Shown: positions 16,104 through 24,609 of the stretch, piece after piece
Numbering within the stretch: the stretch's first letter is position 1
How the letters are laid out: every line of letters begins with the position of its first letter
Source of the DNA: an uncultured Hyphomicrobiales bacterium
GTDB taxonomy: Bacteria > Pseudomonadota > Alphaproteobacteria > Rhizobiales > Devosiaceae
Direction of reading: 5' to 3'
Length of the DNA: 64,000 nt
Assembly (NCBI GenBank): GCA_903828145.1
Contig: CAIKKY010000010.1
Coordinates: forward strand, 62,001 to 126,000
Made by a program: the position numbers and the translations under genes
Notes under the pieces: model-generated
Told to the model about the DNA's origin: nothing
Seen by the model: only the letters and a program-made list of their open reading frames with translations
The model's database searches: none

Positions 16104-16387
16104 GTGCCGCCGTGCAGCGGCATCGGCCTGCGGGCTTAGCGCTCGCCCCTCCCGCCTCGTTTGACGTGCAGGGTTAACGCGGTGATTCGGTCGCCATTTA
16201 GTCGTCGCCACCCTGCGACAGTACCAATGCCGCAGAGATTATCGATGAGACGAAAATAACCCGGGCCACAAAGTTTGACGTTAGGATATTTTTCTATCCG
16301 TCAGCGGCAAATTACGGCGCGTCGCTTTTGTAGGTACAACACCCCATGCCACTGCCTATGGCGCTGAAAGTAATCAGAAAATCCGGC

Positions 16388-16404
16388 GTCTCACTAATTG
16401 AGAC
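16388..16404. promoter_or_regulatory. Operator-like inverted repeat GTCTCA-N5-TGAGAC
   Basis: A perfect 6 bp inverted repeat with a five-base centre, typical of a dimeric winged-helix or TetR-type binding site. It is 60 bp upstream of the candidate -35 box of the winged-helix gene, so it could be an activator or autoregulatory site. The binder is unknown. Confidence 0.45.
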
Positions 16405-16463
16405 ATGATACTTGACTACTTACAACGGTAATTGTGGAGGAGAAAAAACAGGACTGCCAGAAA

Positions 16464-16493
16464 TTGACGAGCGGCGAAAAAGTCTCCTATTAC
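16464..16493 (+). promoter_or_regulatory. Candidate sigma-70 promoter of winged-helix gene
   Basis: TTGACG (16464-16469) and TATTAC (16488-16493) are separated by 18 bases, and the GTG start is 23 bp downstream of the -10 box. The match to consensus is good for a GC-rich alphaproteobacterium; no experimental support can be given. Confidence 0.5.
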
Positions 16494-16515
16494 AATTTCG
16501 AATAGGGAGGCTGCT

Positions 16516-16836
16516 GTGGGCAAGTCGCTTAAAGCTTTGTTGGGATTGTTGTCGATGCTCGACCGTTACGTTGAGCTGATGAGTCTGCAAAAAGGCGAAC
16601 GGGACGTTCTTAAACAGGTCCTTGCTGCTTCCGATCGCGACGAAGGCGTGAGCATGAGCGAGATTCTCGCCAGTTCTACCGCATCGCGCGCCTCCACCTA
16701 TCGCCATGTGTCCAACCTGATTGACCGGAACCTCGTGCACGAAACCTTCGCCGATGGCGAGCGGGTTTTGGTCTCTGCCAACCGGGCCGAGGAGCTGGAT
16801 CAGGCCGTGCAGGATCTGGCGCGCAAGCTGTTCTGA
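16516..16836 (+). CDS. Winged-helix (MarR/IclR-like) DNA-binding protein
   Basis: 106 aa, GTG start at 16516 preceded by GGGAGG. The core is a winged helix: residues 50-78, with ASSTASRASTYRHVSNLIDRNLV giving the helix-turn-helix, followed by HETFADGERVLVSANRAEEL as wing and strand. The N-terminal helix (SLKALLGLLSMLDRYVELMSLQKGE) is amphipathic and may mediate dimerisation. I do not recognise the exact family; arrangement is like a minimal MarR or IclR N-terminal domain without ligand domain. The next gene, a membrane protein on the same strand, starts 267 bp later behind palindromes that could be its target. Function otherwise unknown. Confidence 0.72.
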   Translation: MGKSLKALLGLLSMLDRYVELMSLQKGERDVLKQVLAASDRDEGVSMSEILASSTASRASTYRHVSNLIDRNLVHETFADGERVLVSANRAEELDQAVQDLARKLF

Positions 16837-16957
16837 TCTGACGGGCGCCGCACGCCCTTTCCATCCCCGTGGCGGGGCTGCTGCTGCAGCCTAGGGGCCA
16901 GCACCAGTCTGTGCTGAATGGGCGTCGCACTTTGGCCTCCAGGATCAGCTGAAGGAT

Positions 16958-17030
16958 GACAATTATTGTCTTATTCCTCAAAAATGCTGGTTATCCCCGA
17001 CTTGCTGTCACAGTATCATCCATAAGACAA
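16958..17030. promoter_or_regulatory. Overlapping inverted repeats before membrane-protein gene
   Basis: GACAAT-T-ATTGTC (16958-16970) is a perfect 6 bp palindrome. It overlaps TTGTCTTAT (16966-16974), whose reverse complement ATAAGACAA recurs at 17022-17030, 47 bases away. Read in the same orientation, the two sites agree at 12 of 15 positions. Two related sites flanking a presumptive promoter suggest binding of a dimeric regulator, possibly with looping. Confidence 0.5.
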
Positions 17031-17103
17031 ATAGTGCTTGGCCATAGGCGCTGAACGCATAGCGTACACCGGTTAATGCACCGGAATGTTTACGGGGGCG
17101 GTC

Positions 17104-17694
17104 GTGAATAACGATAATAAAGAGCAGCGCGGGTCAGCGTTCAAATCTCGAGTGCATTGGATTGACCACGGCTTGAAGGTGCTGATTTCTACCTGCCTCT
17201 ATGCGGTCGCGCTGATTGTCGGGGCCAGCCTCGATGGCGGGTCCGGGGCGCTGGTTCTGATGTCTATTGGCCTGTCGGCCGGCATCGCCATTATGCTCGG
17301 CCTGGTGTTTGGCTGGTCGTCCATCGCCGGGCTGGCGCTCGGCCAATTGCTGGCGGCGTTCTTTCTCGATGGTGGGCTTAACGCGAAAACGCTCGGCGAG
17401 GCCTTCGCGTCGGCGGCCGCCACGGCGCTCGCCATTGCCACCATCGTTGTGTTGCGTGCCGATCGGGACGATCCGCTCGACCCCGATTTTCCGGGCGTGC
17501 TGCTGTATGTGGTGGTGTTCAGTGTCGGCGAAATCGCCGCGCTCATTCTCGCCGCGCTCTTTGGGTTCACGTCCGCCGATCTGGGCGCCCTGTCGATCCG
17601 GCTCTTCGCCACGGGCTTCGGTGCCCTGGCGCTGATCCTCGTCATGAACCTGGCCTTCACCCTCGGCCTCCGCATCACCCGCCGCCGACGGTAG
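17104..17694 (+). CDS. Integral membrane protein of unknown function
   Basis: 196 aa from GTG at 17104 (GGGGGCG upstream); ATG at 17086 would add six residues. I do not recognise a family. Hydropathy by eye gives about six membrane segments, beginning VLISTCLYAVALIVGAS, then VLMSIGLSAGIAIMLGLVFG, GLALGQLLAAFF, ALAIATIVVL, LLYVVVFSVGEIAALILAAL and FGALALILVMNLAFTLGL. The N-terminus (NNDNKEQRGSAFKSR) is hydrophilic and the C-terminus ends in four basic residues, fitting a cytoplasmic tail. A conserved-looking Asp-rich loop (RADRDDPLDPDFPG) lies between segments 4 and 5. It follows the winged-helix gene and converges on the Mrr-type gene with a 5 bp gap. Confidence 0.72.
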   Translation: MNNDNKEQRGSAFKSRVHWIDHGLKVLISTCLYAVALIVGASLDGGSGALVLMSIGLSAGIAIMLGLVFGWSSIAGLALGQLLAAFFLDGGLNAKTLGEAFASAAATALAIATIVVLRADRDDPLDPDFPGVLLYVVVFSVGEIAALILAALFGFTSADLGALSIRLFATGFGALALILVMNLAFTLGLRITRRRR

Positions 17695-17699
17695 GGGGG

Positions 17700-19403
17700 C
17701 TAAGGCCGGTCGACCAGTTTCATCTCCTTGCGCGCCTCCACCAGATCAATACGAGCGCGCATGCCATGCTTCTCCATTAAGTGGAGCAGGTTGGCCCCAC
17801 TCAGCAGCGTGATCGGCTTTCCCTCCGCAAAACGGTACGCGTCTGGTCCATAATCGGCGGTGGTCACAAGGATGCCTTTGATCGCGCCCTCAGCCTGCGT
17901 CGTGCCGTAGAGGTCTCGAACAGCCGAAACGTCGACGGTGCGCGTATAGCGCTTGGCCTGAATGACGATCTTTCCGCCGCTTATTGGGTCCGAGTCAAAG
18001 GCCACAGCGTCCACTCCGCCATCGGCGCTGGCTCGAGTAATTTTGACGTCGCCGCCCCGCTGGCTGAATTCCTTCTCAAAAATCTGCCGAACCAGATGCT
18101 CAAAGTCTTCCCAGGGCATTGATGCCAGATTGACACCCCCGGTTTCACCGAGATCAATTTCCATACTCTCGACGAACCGATCATCTTTTTTGTCCAGCCT
18201 GATAAGAGGCGGTACTGGGGCCAGGCCCGCGAGTGAAGAGGCTGAAACTCCATGAAGGCTTTTGAAGCAGGCCTTGGGCTCTACCGCATCCAGATTCAGG
18301 GCTTCAAACCGACTTCTGTCTGCCATTACAGATAGCAGCGTCGCTTCGGTTTCCTGCCCTGTCGCAGGGTTTATACTTCGCACTAATCCATTGAAGCATA
18401 TCGCATTTATGTTGCGGGGGGTGTCGGCCTCAAACAGCTCATGGAGCGTGCGAAGGGCAACTTGATAGCAGACAGTATCGTACAACGCGGCTTGTTCGGC
18501 TTTGGGAATTTCCGTTTCGGTGAATTCGCCTGACGACGCGATGAACTTAGTGGACTTTGTAATAGGCAAAGCACTTGGTGCGGGCAGTTGGTAGTCGACA
18601 ACCAGCAGGTGTCGGCCTGGCTCAAAGGACACATCAAAGTCTTTAGGGATCAAACCTGGGTAGTCCGAGGCATCCAGAACCATGCCCGCATGCTCGGTAA
18701 TTGCGGCCGCATCGCCGACTTCCCAACCATGTCGAAGAGCATCGACGCGCGCTGCCGCTTCAGCCTGGTTGATTGCATGCGCCGCCGCGAGGCGATCCTG
18801 CGCCTGCTCCCACTCCTTGCGCTGGCTTTCGTAGGCGGCCAGTGCGGTGGCGAAAGCTTCCTGACCCTTCTGGTTGTCCAAATTTACTTTCCGGACACGA
18901 GCGTCGTGGGATTCCAGTTTCTGCTTCTTGCGGCCAAAAAGAGTGTCCAGAAAGCCAATCTTTGGAGGGGCGGGCAACCACTCGTCTATATGCTTATTTG
19001 GTGCAGACGCAGTGAACCTGCTGCGTTGAAATGGTACTTTTGGCTTCAAATCGTCCCACCGAACAGCGTCGTCTACCCGAAGCGTGTCGCGCAGCAGGTT
19101 CCGTAGACGGTCACGCAGTGCAGAGGCGTCGAGCGTAATTTCCTCGGCACGGGCTTTACCAGTGGTGAGGGTCGCCTTGCGCTGCTGCGCCTCATGCAAG
19201 TCGGTCCATTGCTTCACAAGGAGGTCTAGCTTGTGTTGGAGCAGGTCAATTTCAGGTGCCGATACGATCTTGTGTCGGTTCGCCGTAGTATGGGTGAGTT
19301 CAATAAAAAAGCTCAGAATCCGTGTTCCCGAGGCATTGTAGCGAGCGCTCAACTGGCCCACTTTCAGGAATGGAAGGTCTGGAAGTTCAACCCTAACTTG
19401 CAT
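17700..19403 (-). CDS. Mrr-type restriction endonuclease with long unassigned N-terminal region
   Basis: 567 aa, ATG at 19403. The C-terminal 140 residues are an Mrr_cat PD-(D/E)xK nuclease: MPWEDFEHLVRQIFEKEF (429-446), catalytic D465 in DGGVDAVAFD and Q482-x-K484 in VIQAKRYT, then VRDLYG. Mrr nucleases cleave modified (usually methylated) DNA and act in defence against foreign DNA. Residues 1-230 contain a charged, probably coiled-coil stretch (51-110 and 165-225) and 231-420 an unrecognised alpha/beta region, presumably recognition or regulation. Sampled lines have about 47-52% GC against about 63% nearby, suggesting transfer. It lies between a convergent membrane-protein gene and tRNA-Ala, with no partner methylase. 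Confidence 0.85.
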   Translation of the reverse strand: MQVRVELPDLPFLKVGQLSARYNASGTRILSFFIELTHTTANRHKIVSAPEIDLLQHKLDLLVKQWTDLHEAQQRKATLTTGKARAEEITLDASALRDRLRNLLRDTLRVDDAVRWDDLKPKVPFQRSRFTASAPNKHIDEWLPAPPKIGFLDTLFGRKKQKLESHDARVRKVNLDNQKGQEAFATALAAYESQRKEWEQAQDRLAAAHAINQAEAAARVDALRHGWEVGDAAAITEHAGMVLDASDYPGLIPKDFDVSFEPGRHLLVVDYQLPAPSALPITKSTKFIASSGEFTETEIPKAEQAALYDTVCYQVALRTLHELFEADTPRNINAICFNGLVRSINPATGQETEATLLSVMADRSRFEALNLDAVEPKACFKSLHGVSASSLAGLAPVPPLIRLDKKDDRFVESMEIDLGETGGVNLASMPWEDFEHLVRQIFEKEFSQRGGDVKITRASADGGVDAVAFDSDPISGGKIVIQAKRYTRTVDVSAVRDLYGTTQAEGAIKGILVTTADYGPDAYRFAEGKPITLLSGANLLHLMEKHGMRARIDLVEARKEMKLVDRP

Positions 19404-19409
19404 GATGCA

Positions 19410-19427
19410 CCCGTAATTAGATACGGG
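19410..19427 (-). promoter_or_regulatory. Hairpin in the leader of the Mrr-type gene
   Basis: CCCGTA and TACGGG pair across six bases directly before the start codon of the Mrr-type gene (seven bases to the ATG on the minus strand). The ACGGG segment is the only purine-rich candidate ribosome site, so the stem could hide it. It could equally be an operator. Confidence 0.35.
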
Positions 19428-19590
19428 TTAACACTATCATGTAGGTGGTCGGCGGCAATGCGTTTTTTGATGCACAGACGCAGTCCCCTGCGTCGCGGGC
19501 CGAGCACGTTGATATGGGCATAATCACCCGCGCCATAGCCCCACGAGCGCTCTATTGCGCCCGCTAACGGCTTATGTCCGCTTGGAGTTT

Positions 19591-19666
<76 letters not shown>

Positions 19667-19857
19667 ATCCGAAGGCGTTGCCGCCTGAACAGTTGATCCG
19701 GCATGCCGGACCCTTTGGGATTTGCGCGGGCCGTTTCCGGTCAGCGCGGGGTGCTTCTAACCACCCCACCCCCCAATGGCAACACCTTTTTCAAGGCCTG
19801 TGCCTCAGGAGGCGGAACGCGGCCCGGCAGGGCCGCGTCTAGCCGGTGAAATTGGCC

Positions 19858-20268
19858 TCAGCGTTCGTCGCCGCCGGCGCCAACGTCGAAGAGGTCTTCG
19901 TCCTCGTCTTCGTCTTCTTCAAGGAACACATCGGCGTCATCGTCGCCGATATCCTCCACATCCTCGACATCTTCGACATCGGGGATTTCCTCGCCTTCGG
20001 CGCCAGCCTCTTCGGCATCGGCCTCGTCGAGCGACACGATTTCGGGGGCGCCGGGTTCAACGACTTCCTCGACTTCGACTTCTTCTTCTTCCTCGTCCTC
20101 ATCGCGCTCGGGAGCGGCTTTGAGTTTGGTCACGAGGGTCTGTTCAAAGAACGAGCGCGGATAAGATTTGCCGGTATAGGGCGAGACGATCGGATCCTTG
20201 TTCAGATCGTAGAACTTCTTGCCGGTTTCCGGGTCTTCGCGCTTGGTTCCGCGGTCTTGATTGGCCAA
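19858..20268 (-). CDS. TIGR02300 family acidic protein
   Basis: 136 aa using TTG at 20268, chosen because GTGAGGAAGCAA gives AGGA five bases upstream; GTG at 20280 is the alternative. The N-terminal 45 residues carry the signature RGTKREDPETGKKFYDLNKDPIVSP with YTGKSYP; the rest is extremely acidic, runs of Glu and Asp with Val (pI very low), ending DLFDVGAGGDER. No function is known to me. It lies back to back with cmk, as I recall in other rhizobia, where aroA normally lies between them; aroA is absent here, only 159 bp separate the two starts. Confidence in the family is high, in the start codon moderate. Confidence 0.88.
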   Translation of the reverse strand: MANQDRGTKREDPETGKKFYDLNKDPIVSPYTGKSYPRSFFEQTLVTKLKAAPERDEDEEEEEVEVEEVVEPGAPEIVSLDEADAEEAGAEGEEIPDVEDVEDVEDIGDDDADVFLEEDEDEDEDLFDVGAGGDER

Positions 20269-20427
20269 TTGCTTCCTCACTAGAAACGCGGGGCCTCCCG
20301 CACTTGAAACGTCCGGTTAGGTGGAACACCGCCGCTTGTCAAACCGAAAATGGGGATCGCCCCCGCTCACGCTGTTATCAGCACGTCACCCCATGCTAAC
20401 ACGACGCCAACAAGGGAGCACCAGCGG

Positions 20428-21069
20428 ATGATCATCGCGGTAGATGGACCGGCGGCCTCGGGCAAGGGCACGCTCGCGGCGGGGCTCGCGGGCTACTATC
20501 GCCTGCCGCATCTCGATACCGGGCTCCTGTACCGCGCGGTCGGTCGGGCCGCAGCGCGGTTTGACAACACGGAGGCTTTCGAGGCCGAGGCCATCCGCGC
20601 TGCGCAGCATGTCAATCTCGATGATCTCAACCCCGAAGCGCTCGGCAGCGCCGAAATCGGCGTGCTCGCCTCCCGCGTTGCGGTGATCGGCGCGGTGCGC
20701 GAGGCTCTGTTCGATCATCAGCGCCGCTTTGCGCTGAGGCCGGGCGGCGCTGTGCTCGATGGCCGCGATATCGGCACCACCATTGCACCCGATGCCGATG
20801 TGAAGCTGTTCATCGAGGCCGATAGCAGGGCGCGGATGGAGCGGCGGGCCCGCCAGCTCGAGGCGCGCGGCGTAGCCGTGGACCGGTACCAGCTCTTTCA
20901 CCAGATCGAGGAACGCGACGCCCGCGACCGGCTTAACCCCAATGGCGGCTTCTTTCCGGCGGCGGATGCCCACTTGCTGGATACGACGCAGTTGGATATA
21001 GAGGCCGCACTCCGCGCTGCCGTCGCCATTGTCGACGGGGTCATGGCAACGAAGGCACCACGTTTTTAA
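20428..21069 (+). CDS. cmk: Cytidylate kinase
   Basis: 213 aa from ATG at 20428, preceded by AAGGGAG; upstream codons to 20350 show no similarity. P-loop GPAASGKGTLA (residues 7-17), HLDTGLLYRAV, and the CMP-site segment GGAVLDGRDIGTTIAPDADVKLFIEA are all typical. The enzyme phosphorylates CMP and dCMP to diphosphates, recycling RNA breakdown products. It is somewhat short (family 215-230 aa) but complete, ending with a C-terminal helix. rpsA follows 169 bp downstream, the standard bacterial cmk-rpsA linkage. Confidence 0.96.
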   Translation: MIIAVDGPAASGKGTLAAGLAGYYRLPHLDTGLLYRAVGRAAARFDNTEAFEAEAIRAAQHVNLDDLNPEALGSAEIGVLASRVAVIGAVREALFDHQRRFALRPGGAVLDGRDIGTTIAPDADVKLFIEADSRARMERRARQLEARGVAVDRYQLFHQIEERDARDRLNPNGGFFPAADAHLLDTTQLDIEAALRAAVAIVDGVMATKAPRF

Positions 21070-21238
21070 CGTGAATTCCAATCCTTCGGTCAGCTGATCC
21101 CCTCGCCATGTAGTGGGCATGGGGCCGGACAATCATCACAAGGTTTTGGCCGCACGCGTTTGCGCACCGGATCGTTGCATTGCAGCGATAGCGCGGTGGC
21201 CATTCAACACAAGCCGCCGGGCGCACTGGAGACGAATA

Positions 21239-22945
21239 TTGGCTCAGGAAATCCTGAAAGAAGATTTTGAAGCCCTGCTCATGGACTCGTTCCTCGAGAA
21301 CGAGCCGATGGAAGGCACCGTTGTTAAGGGCCGCGTCGTGGCGATCGAAAAAGATCTCGCCATCATCGACGTGGGTCTGAAGACGGAAGGGCGCATTGCG
21401 CTCAAGGAATTTGGCGCTGCTGGCCGCGATGGCACGATCCAGGTCGGGTCGGAAGTCGAAGTCTATGTCGACCGCGTGGAAAACGCGCTGGGCGAAGCCG
21501 TGCTGAGCCGCGAGAAGGCCCGCCGTGAAGAGAGCTGGGTCAAGCTCGAAGAAATGTACAACGCCAACCAGCGCGTTGAAGGCGTCATCTTCAACCAGGT
21601 CAAGGGTGGTTTCACCGTTGATCTCGAAGGCGCCATCGCCTTCCTGCCGCGCTCGCAGGTGGACATCCGTCCGATCCGCGACATCGGCCCGCTGATGAAC
21701 GTCACGCAGCCCTTCCAGATCCTCAAGATGGACAAGCGTCGCGGCAATATCGTCGTGTCGCGTCGTGCCATTCTCGAAGAGAGCCGTGCCGAGCAGCGTT
21801 CGGAAATCGTCCAGCAGCTCGAAGAAGGCCAGATCGTCGACGGCGTGGTCAAGAACATCACCGATTACGGTGCGTTCGTTGATCTCGGCGGCATCGATGG
21901 CCTGCTGCACGTCACCGATATCGCGTGGCGCCGTGTCAACCACCCGTCGGAAGTGCTGTCGATCGGCGAGACCATCAAGGTCCAGATCGTCCGCATCAAC
22001 CACGAGAGCCACCGCATCAGCCTCGGCATGAAGCAGCTCCAGGCCGACCCGTGGGATGGCATTGCCGCCAAGTACCCGATGGGCGCCAAGTTCACCGGCC
22101 GCGTGACCAACATCACCGACTACGGCGCATTCGTGGAACTGGAACCGGGCATCGAAGGCCTGATCCACGTCTCCGAAATGAGCTGGACCAAGAAGAACGT
22201 CCACCCGGGCAAGATCGTCTCCACCTCGCAGGAAGTGGAAGTCATGGTGCTCGAGGTTGATCCCGAGAAGCGCCGCATCTCGCTCGGCCTGAAGCAGACC
22301 CTCGCCAACCCGTGGGAAACCTTCGCCGAGAAGTACCCGGTGGGTTCGGTCGTCGAAGGCGAAGTCAAGAACAAGACCGAATTCGGTCTGTTCATTGGTC
22401 TCGATGGCGATGTGGATGGCATGGTGCACCTGTCCGATCTCGATTGGCAGAAGCCGGGCGAACAGGCCCTTGAAGCCTACAACCGCGGCGACGTGGTGCA
22501 GGCCAAGGTTCTCGACGTTGATGTCGAGAAGGAACGCATCTCGCTGGGCATCAAGCAGGTTGCTCAGGGCGAAGGCGAAGCCTCTGCCGCTGGCAGCAGC
22601 GAAGGTGGCCTGAAGAAGGGCGCCGTCGTGACCGGCACCGTGACCGAGGTCAACGAAGGCGGGATCGAAGTGAAGATCGCCGACAGCGAACAGACCGCGT
22701 TCATCCGTCGCGCCGATCTCAGCCGCGACCGCAACGACCAGCGTCCGGAACGCTTTGCCAAGGGCGACAAGGTTGATGCGCGCATCACCGCGCTTGACCG
22801 CAAGACCGGCCGCGTCCAGCTGTCGATCAAGGCGCTCGAAATCGCCGAAGAAAAGGAAGCCGTGGCCCAGTACGGCTCGTCGGATTCGGGCGCTTCGCTC
22901 GGCGACATCCTCGGCGCAGCCCTCAAGGACCGCGAAAAGAACTAA
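21239..22945 (+). CDS. rpsA: 30S ribosomal protein S1
   Basis: 568 aa using TTG at 21239, with GGAG seven bases upstream; no ATG gives a family-like N-terminus (MAQEILKEDFEALLMDSF). Six S1 OB-fold repeats follow, visible from recurring G-x-V-x-G-x-V...DYGAFVDLGG / GAFVELEPGIEGLIHVSEMSW and ending in a Ser/Gly/Ala-rich tail with LGDILGAALKDREKN. S1 binds mRNA leaders and helps the 30S subunit start on structured messages. Codon use is clearly biased toward abundant codons (AAG, GAA, ATC, GTC), as for highly expressed genes. The 169 bp leader after cmk may carry autoregulation, but I cannot define a motif. A terminator follows. Confidence 0.97.
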   Translation: MAQEILKEDFEALLMDSFLENEPMEGTVVKGRVVAIEKDLAIIDVGLKTEGRIALKEFGAAGRDGTIQVGSEVEVYVDRVENALGEAVLSREKARREESWVKLEEMYNANQRVEGVIFNQVKGGFTVDLEGAIAFLPRSQVDIRPIRDIGPLMNVTQPFQILKMDKRRGNIVVSRRAILEESRAEQRSEIVQQLEEGQIVDGVVKNITDYGAFVDLGGIDGLLHVTDIAWRRVNHPSEVLSIGETIKVQIVRINHESHRISLGMKQLQADPWDGIAAKYPMGAKFTGRVTNITDYGAFVELEPGIEGLIHVSEMSWTKKNVHPGKIVSTSQEVEVMVLEVDPEKRRISLGLKQTLANPWETFAEKYPVGSVVEGEVKNKTEFGLFIGLDGDVDGMVHLSDLDWQKPGEQALEAYNRGDVVQAKVLDVDVEKERISLGIKQVAQGEGEASAAGSSEGGLKKGAVVTGTVTEVNEGGIEVKIADSEQTAFIRRADLSRDRNDQRPERFAKGDKVDARITALDRKTGRVQLSIKALEIAEEKEAVAQYGSSDSGASLGDILGAALKDREKN

Positions 22946-22971
22946 GCCTTTTGAGGCTTGGCGAAACAGGA

Positions 22972-22998
22972 GGCCCGCGCCATATGGTGCGGGCCTTT
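22972..22998 (+). terminator. Rho-independent terminator after rpsA
   Basis: GGCCCGC (22972-22978) pairs with GCGGGCC (22989-22995) across a ten-base loop that itself can pair in part (CCATATGG), followed by TTTCT. It lies 27 bp beyond the rpsA stop. Confidence 0.85.
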
Positions 22999-23014
22999 CT
23001 CATTGGGGCGAAGG

Positions 23015-23533
23015 ATGAGTGCTTTAGTCTGGCGGCCACTCCGCCCCGCCGATCTGTCGGCCGTTGCGGCCATGGCCGATGCCGTACATGTCGATTTTTA
23101 CGAGCGGCCCGCGGTGCTGGCCGAACGGCTGCACCTCGCGCCCACCGGATGTCATCTGCTTGAGCGTGCTGGCCGCGCCCTTGGTTATGTCTTGAGCCAC
23201 CCCTGGCGTGACGGCCACCTGCCGCCGCTCGATACGCTTCTCACGGCGCTGCCAGCGACCCCCGACACCTGGTATATCCACGATCTCTGCCTCCTGCCCG
23301 AGGCGCGCGGCACGGGCAGTGCGGCTGAGATTGTCGCGCATCTGCAGGCCGTGGCCCGCGCCGCCGGGCTCCCGACGCTCTCCCTGGTTGCCGTCAATGG
23401 CTCGGTGCCGTTCTGGCAGCGCCAGGGCTTTGTGGTGCTCGACCGGCCGGGCCTCACACAAAAACTGCTTAGTTATGAGCCCGAAGCGCGCTATATGGCA
23501 CAAGCGCTCATTGGAGCCGAGGACTTGAAATGA
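23015..23533 (+). CDS. GNAT family N-acetyltransferase
   Basis: 172 aa from ATG at 23015 (GGGGCGAAGG upstream). GNAT fold: VWRPLRPADLSAVAAMADAVH at the N-terminus, LERAGRALGYVLSHPW (strands 2-4), and the acetyl-CoA segment IHDLCLLPEARGTGSAAEIVAHL with R-G-T-G-S in place of the usual Q/R-x-x-G-x-G/A, then SVPFWQRQGFV. Such enzymes acetylate amines or protein N-termini; the substrate is unknown. Its end overlaps sppA by four bases, indicating co-translation with the peptidase gene. Confidence 0.85.
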   Translation: MSALVWRPLRPADLSAVAAMADAVHVDFYERPAVLAERLHLAPTGCHLLERAGRALGYVLSHPWRDGHLPPLDTLLTALPATPDTWYIHDLCLLPEARGTGSAAEIVAHLQAVARAAGLPTLSLVAVNGSVPFWQRQGFVVLDRPGLTQKLLSYEPEARYMAQALIGAEDLK

Positions 23534-24492
23534 CCGACCAGCACGACACGCCGCACCCGACCGAGGCCGCAGCCCCCGCCAACGGGAACTTGCCGGTGAT
23601 CTGGAAGCTGCGCCGCGCGCGCCGGTTCTGGCGCGTTCTGTTCATTCTGGCACTTGCCGTGGCGGCCGTAACTGCCTGGGGCCGGTTCGCTGCGCCCATG
23701 GCGACGGGCAATGATTATGTCGCCCGGGTCGTCATTGCCGGTGTCATCACCACCAACCCGGATCGCGTGCGCCTGTTCGAGGAGCTCGCCAAAGATACCG
23801 CCGTCAAGGCCGTGCTCGTGGCGATCAATTCGCCGGGCGGCACCACGGCAGGCGGTGAAGAACTGTTTACCGAACTGGGCAAGCTGCGGGCGAAAAAGCC
23901 CGTTGTGGCCACCATTGACGAAACCGGCACCTCGGCGGCCTATATGACGGCCATTGCCACCGACCGGATTTTTGCCCGCAATCTGTCGATTGTCGGCTCG
24001 ATTGGCGTGCTGATGCAGCACGTTAACGCCAAGAAGCTGCTCGACACCATCGGGCTTGAGTTCGACAAGGTTCAGACCGGACCGCTCAAGGCCGAGCCCG
24101 ATGTCAATGATCCGCTGACGGGCCCGGTGCGCGAGCATCTGCAGGCGCTGGTCGATGACAGCTTCAACTGGTTTGTCGATGTCGTCGCAGAACGGCGCGC
24201 GCTGCCGCGCCCCACCGTGCTGGCGCTGGCCGATGGCCGCATTCTGACGGGCCGTCAGGCGCTTGCCGCCAAGCTGATCGACGAAACGGGCGGCGAGGCC
24301 GAGGCTCGCGCCTGGCTCGCGACCACGCGGACCATTGCTCTCGAGCTGCCGACCATCACAGTTGAACCGCAGTCCCCATCCCTCTGGTCTGGGCCGCTGC
24401 GCTGGCTGGGTGGAGAGGCGCGCGCGGCGCTCGGGCTTGGCGAGTCCATCTCGGGCGATGCGCTGGTCTCGGTCTGGTCGCCGACAAACTGA
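23530..24492 (+). CDS. sppA: Signal peptide peptidase SppA, S49 family, short form
   Basis: 320 aa. A single N-terminal membrane anchor (residues about 35-52) precedes one S49 domain. The Ser-Lys dyad is visible: S135 in DETGTSAAYMTA and K187 in TGPLKAEP; VAINSPGG at 98-104 shapes the oxyanion region. The enzyme degrades signal peptides released into the membrane after protein export. This is the half-length form (E. coli SppA has two tandem domains) that works as an octamer. It overlaps the GNAT gene by four bases; ihfB follows at 117 bp. Confidence 0.92.
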   Translation: MTDQHDTPHPTEAAAPANGNLPVIWKLRRARRFWRVLFILALAVAAVTAWGRFAAPMATGNDYVARVVIAGVITTNPDRVRLFEELAKDTAVKAVLVAINSPGGTTAGGEELFTELGKLRAKKPVVATIDETGTSAAYMTAIATDRIFARNLSIVGSIGVLMQHVNAKKLLDTIGLEFDKVQTGPLKAEPDVNDPLTGPVREHLQALVDDSFNWFVDVVAERRALPRPTVLALADGRILTGRQALAAKLIDETGGEAEARAWLATTRTIALELPTITVEPQSPSLWSGPLRWLGGEARAALGLGESISGDALVSVWSPTN

Positions 24493-24609
24493 GCGTTACC
24501 CCGCGCCGTTTTCAGCCAAAGCCCGGGGCAGCGCGCTTTTCCGCCTGTTTTGCTTGACGCCCCGTCGCAGCTTTGGCACGCTGTTCAAATGAGGTGAGGG
24601 ATCGACACC

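Larger units (their letters stand above)
16104..16515. other. Non-coding, AT-richer gap before winged-helix gene
   Basis: No supported gene lies in these 412 bases. The stretch is visibly richer in A/T than its surroundings and holds an imperfect palindrome around a T-run (GGATATTTTTCTATCC near 16283), a perfect inverted repeat (16388-16404) and a promoter-like pair (16464-16493). It looks like an extended regulatory region for the gene at 16516. Confidence 0.6.
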
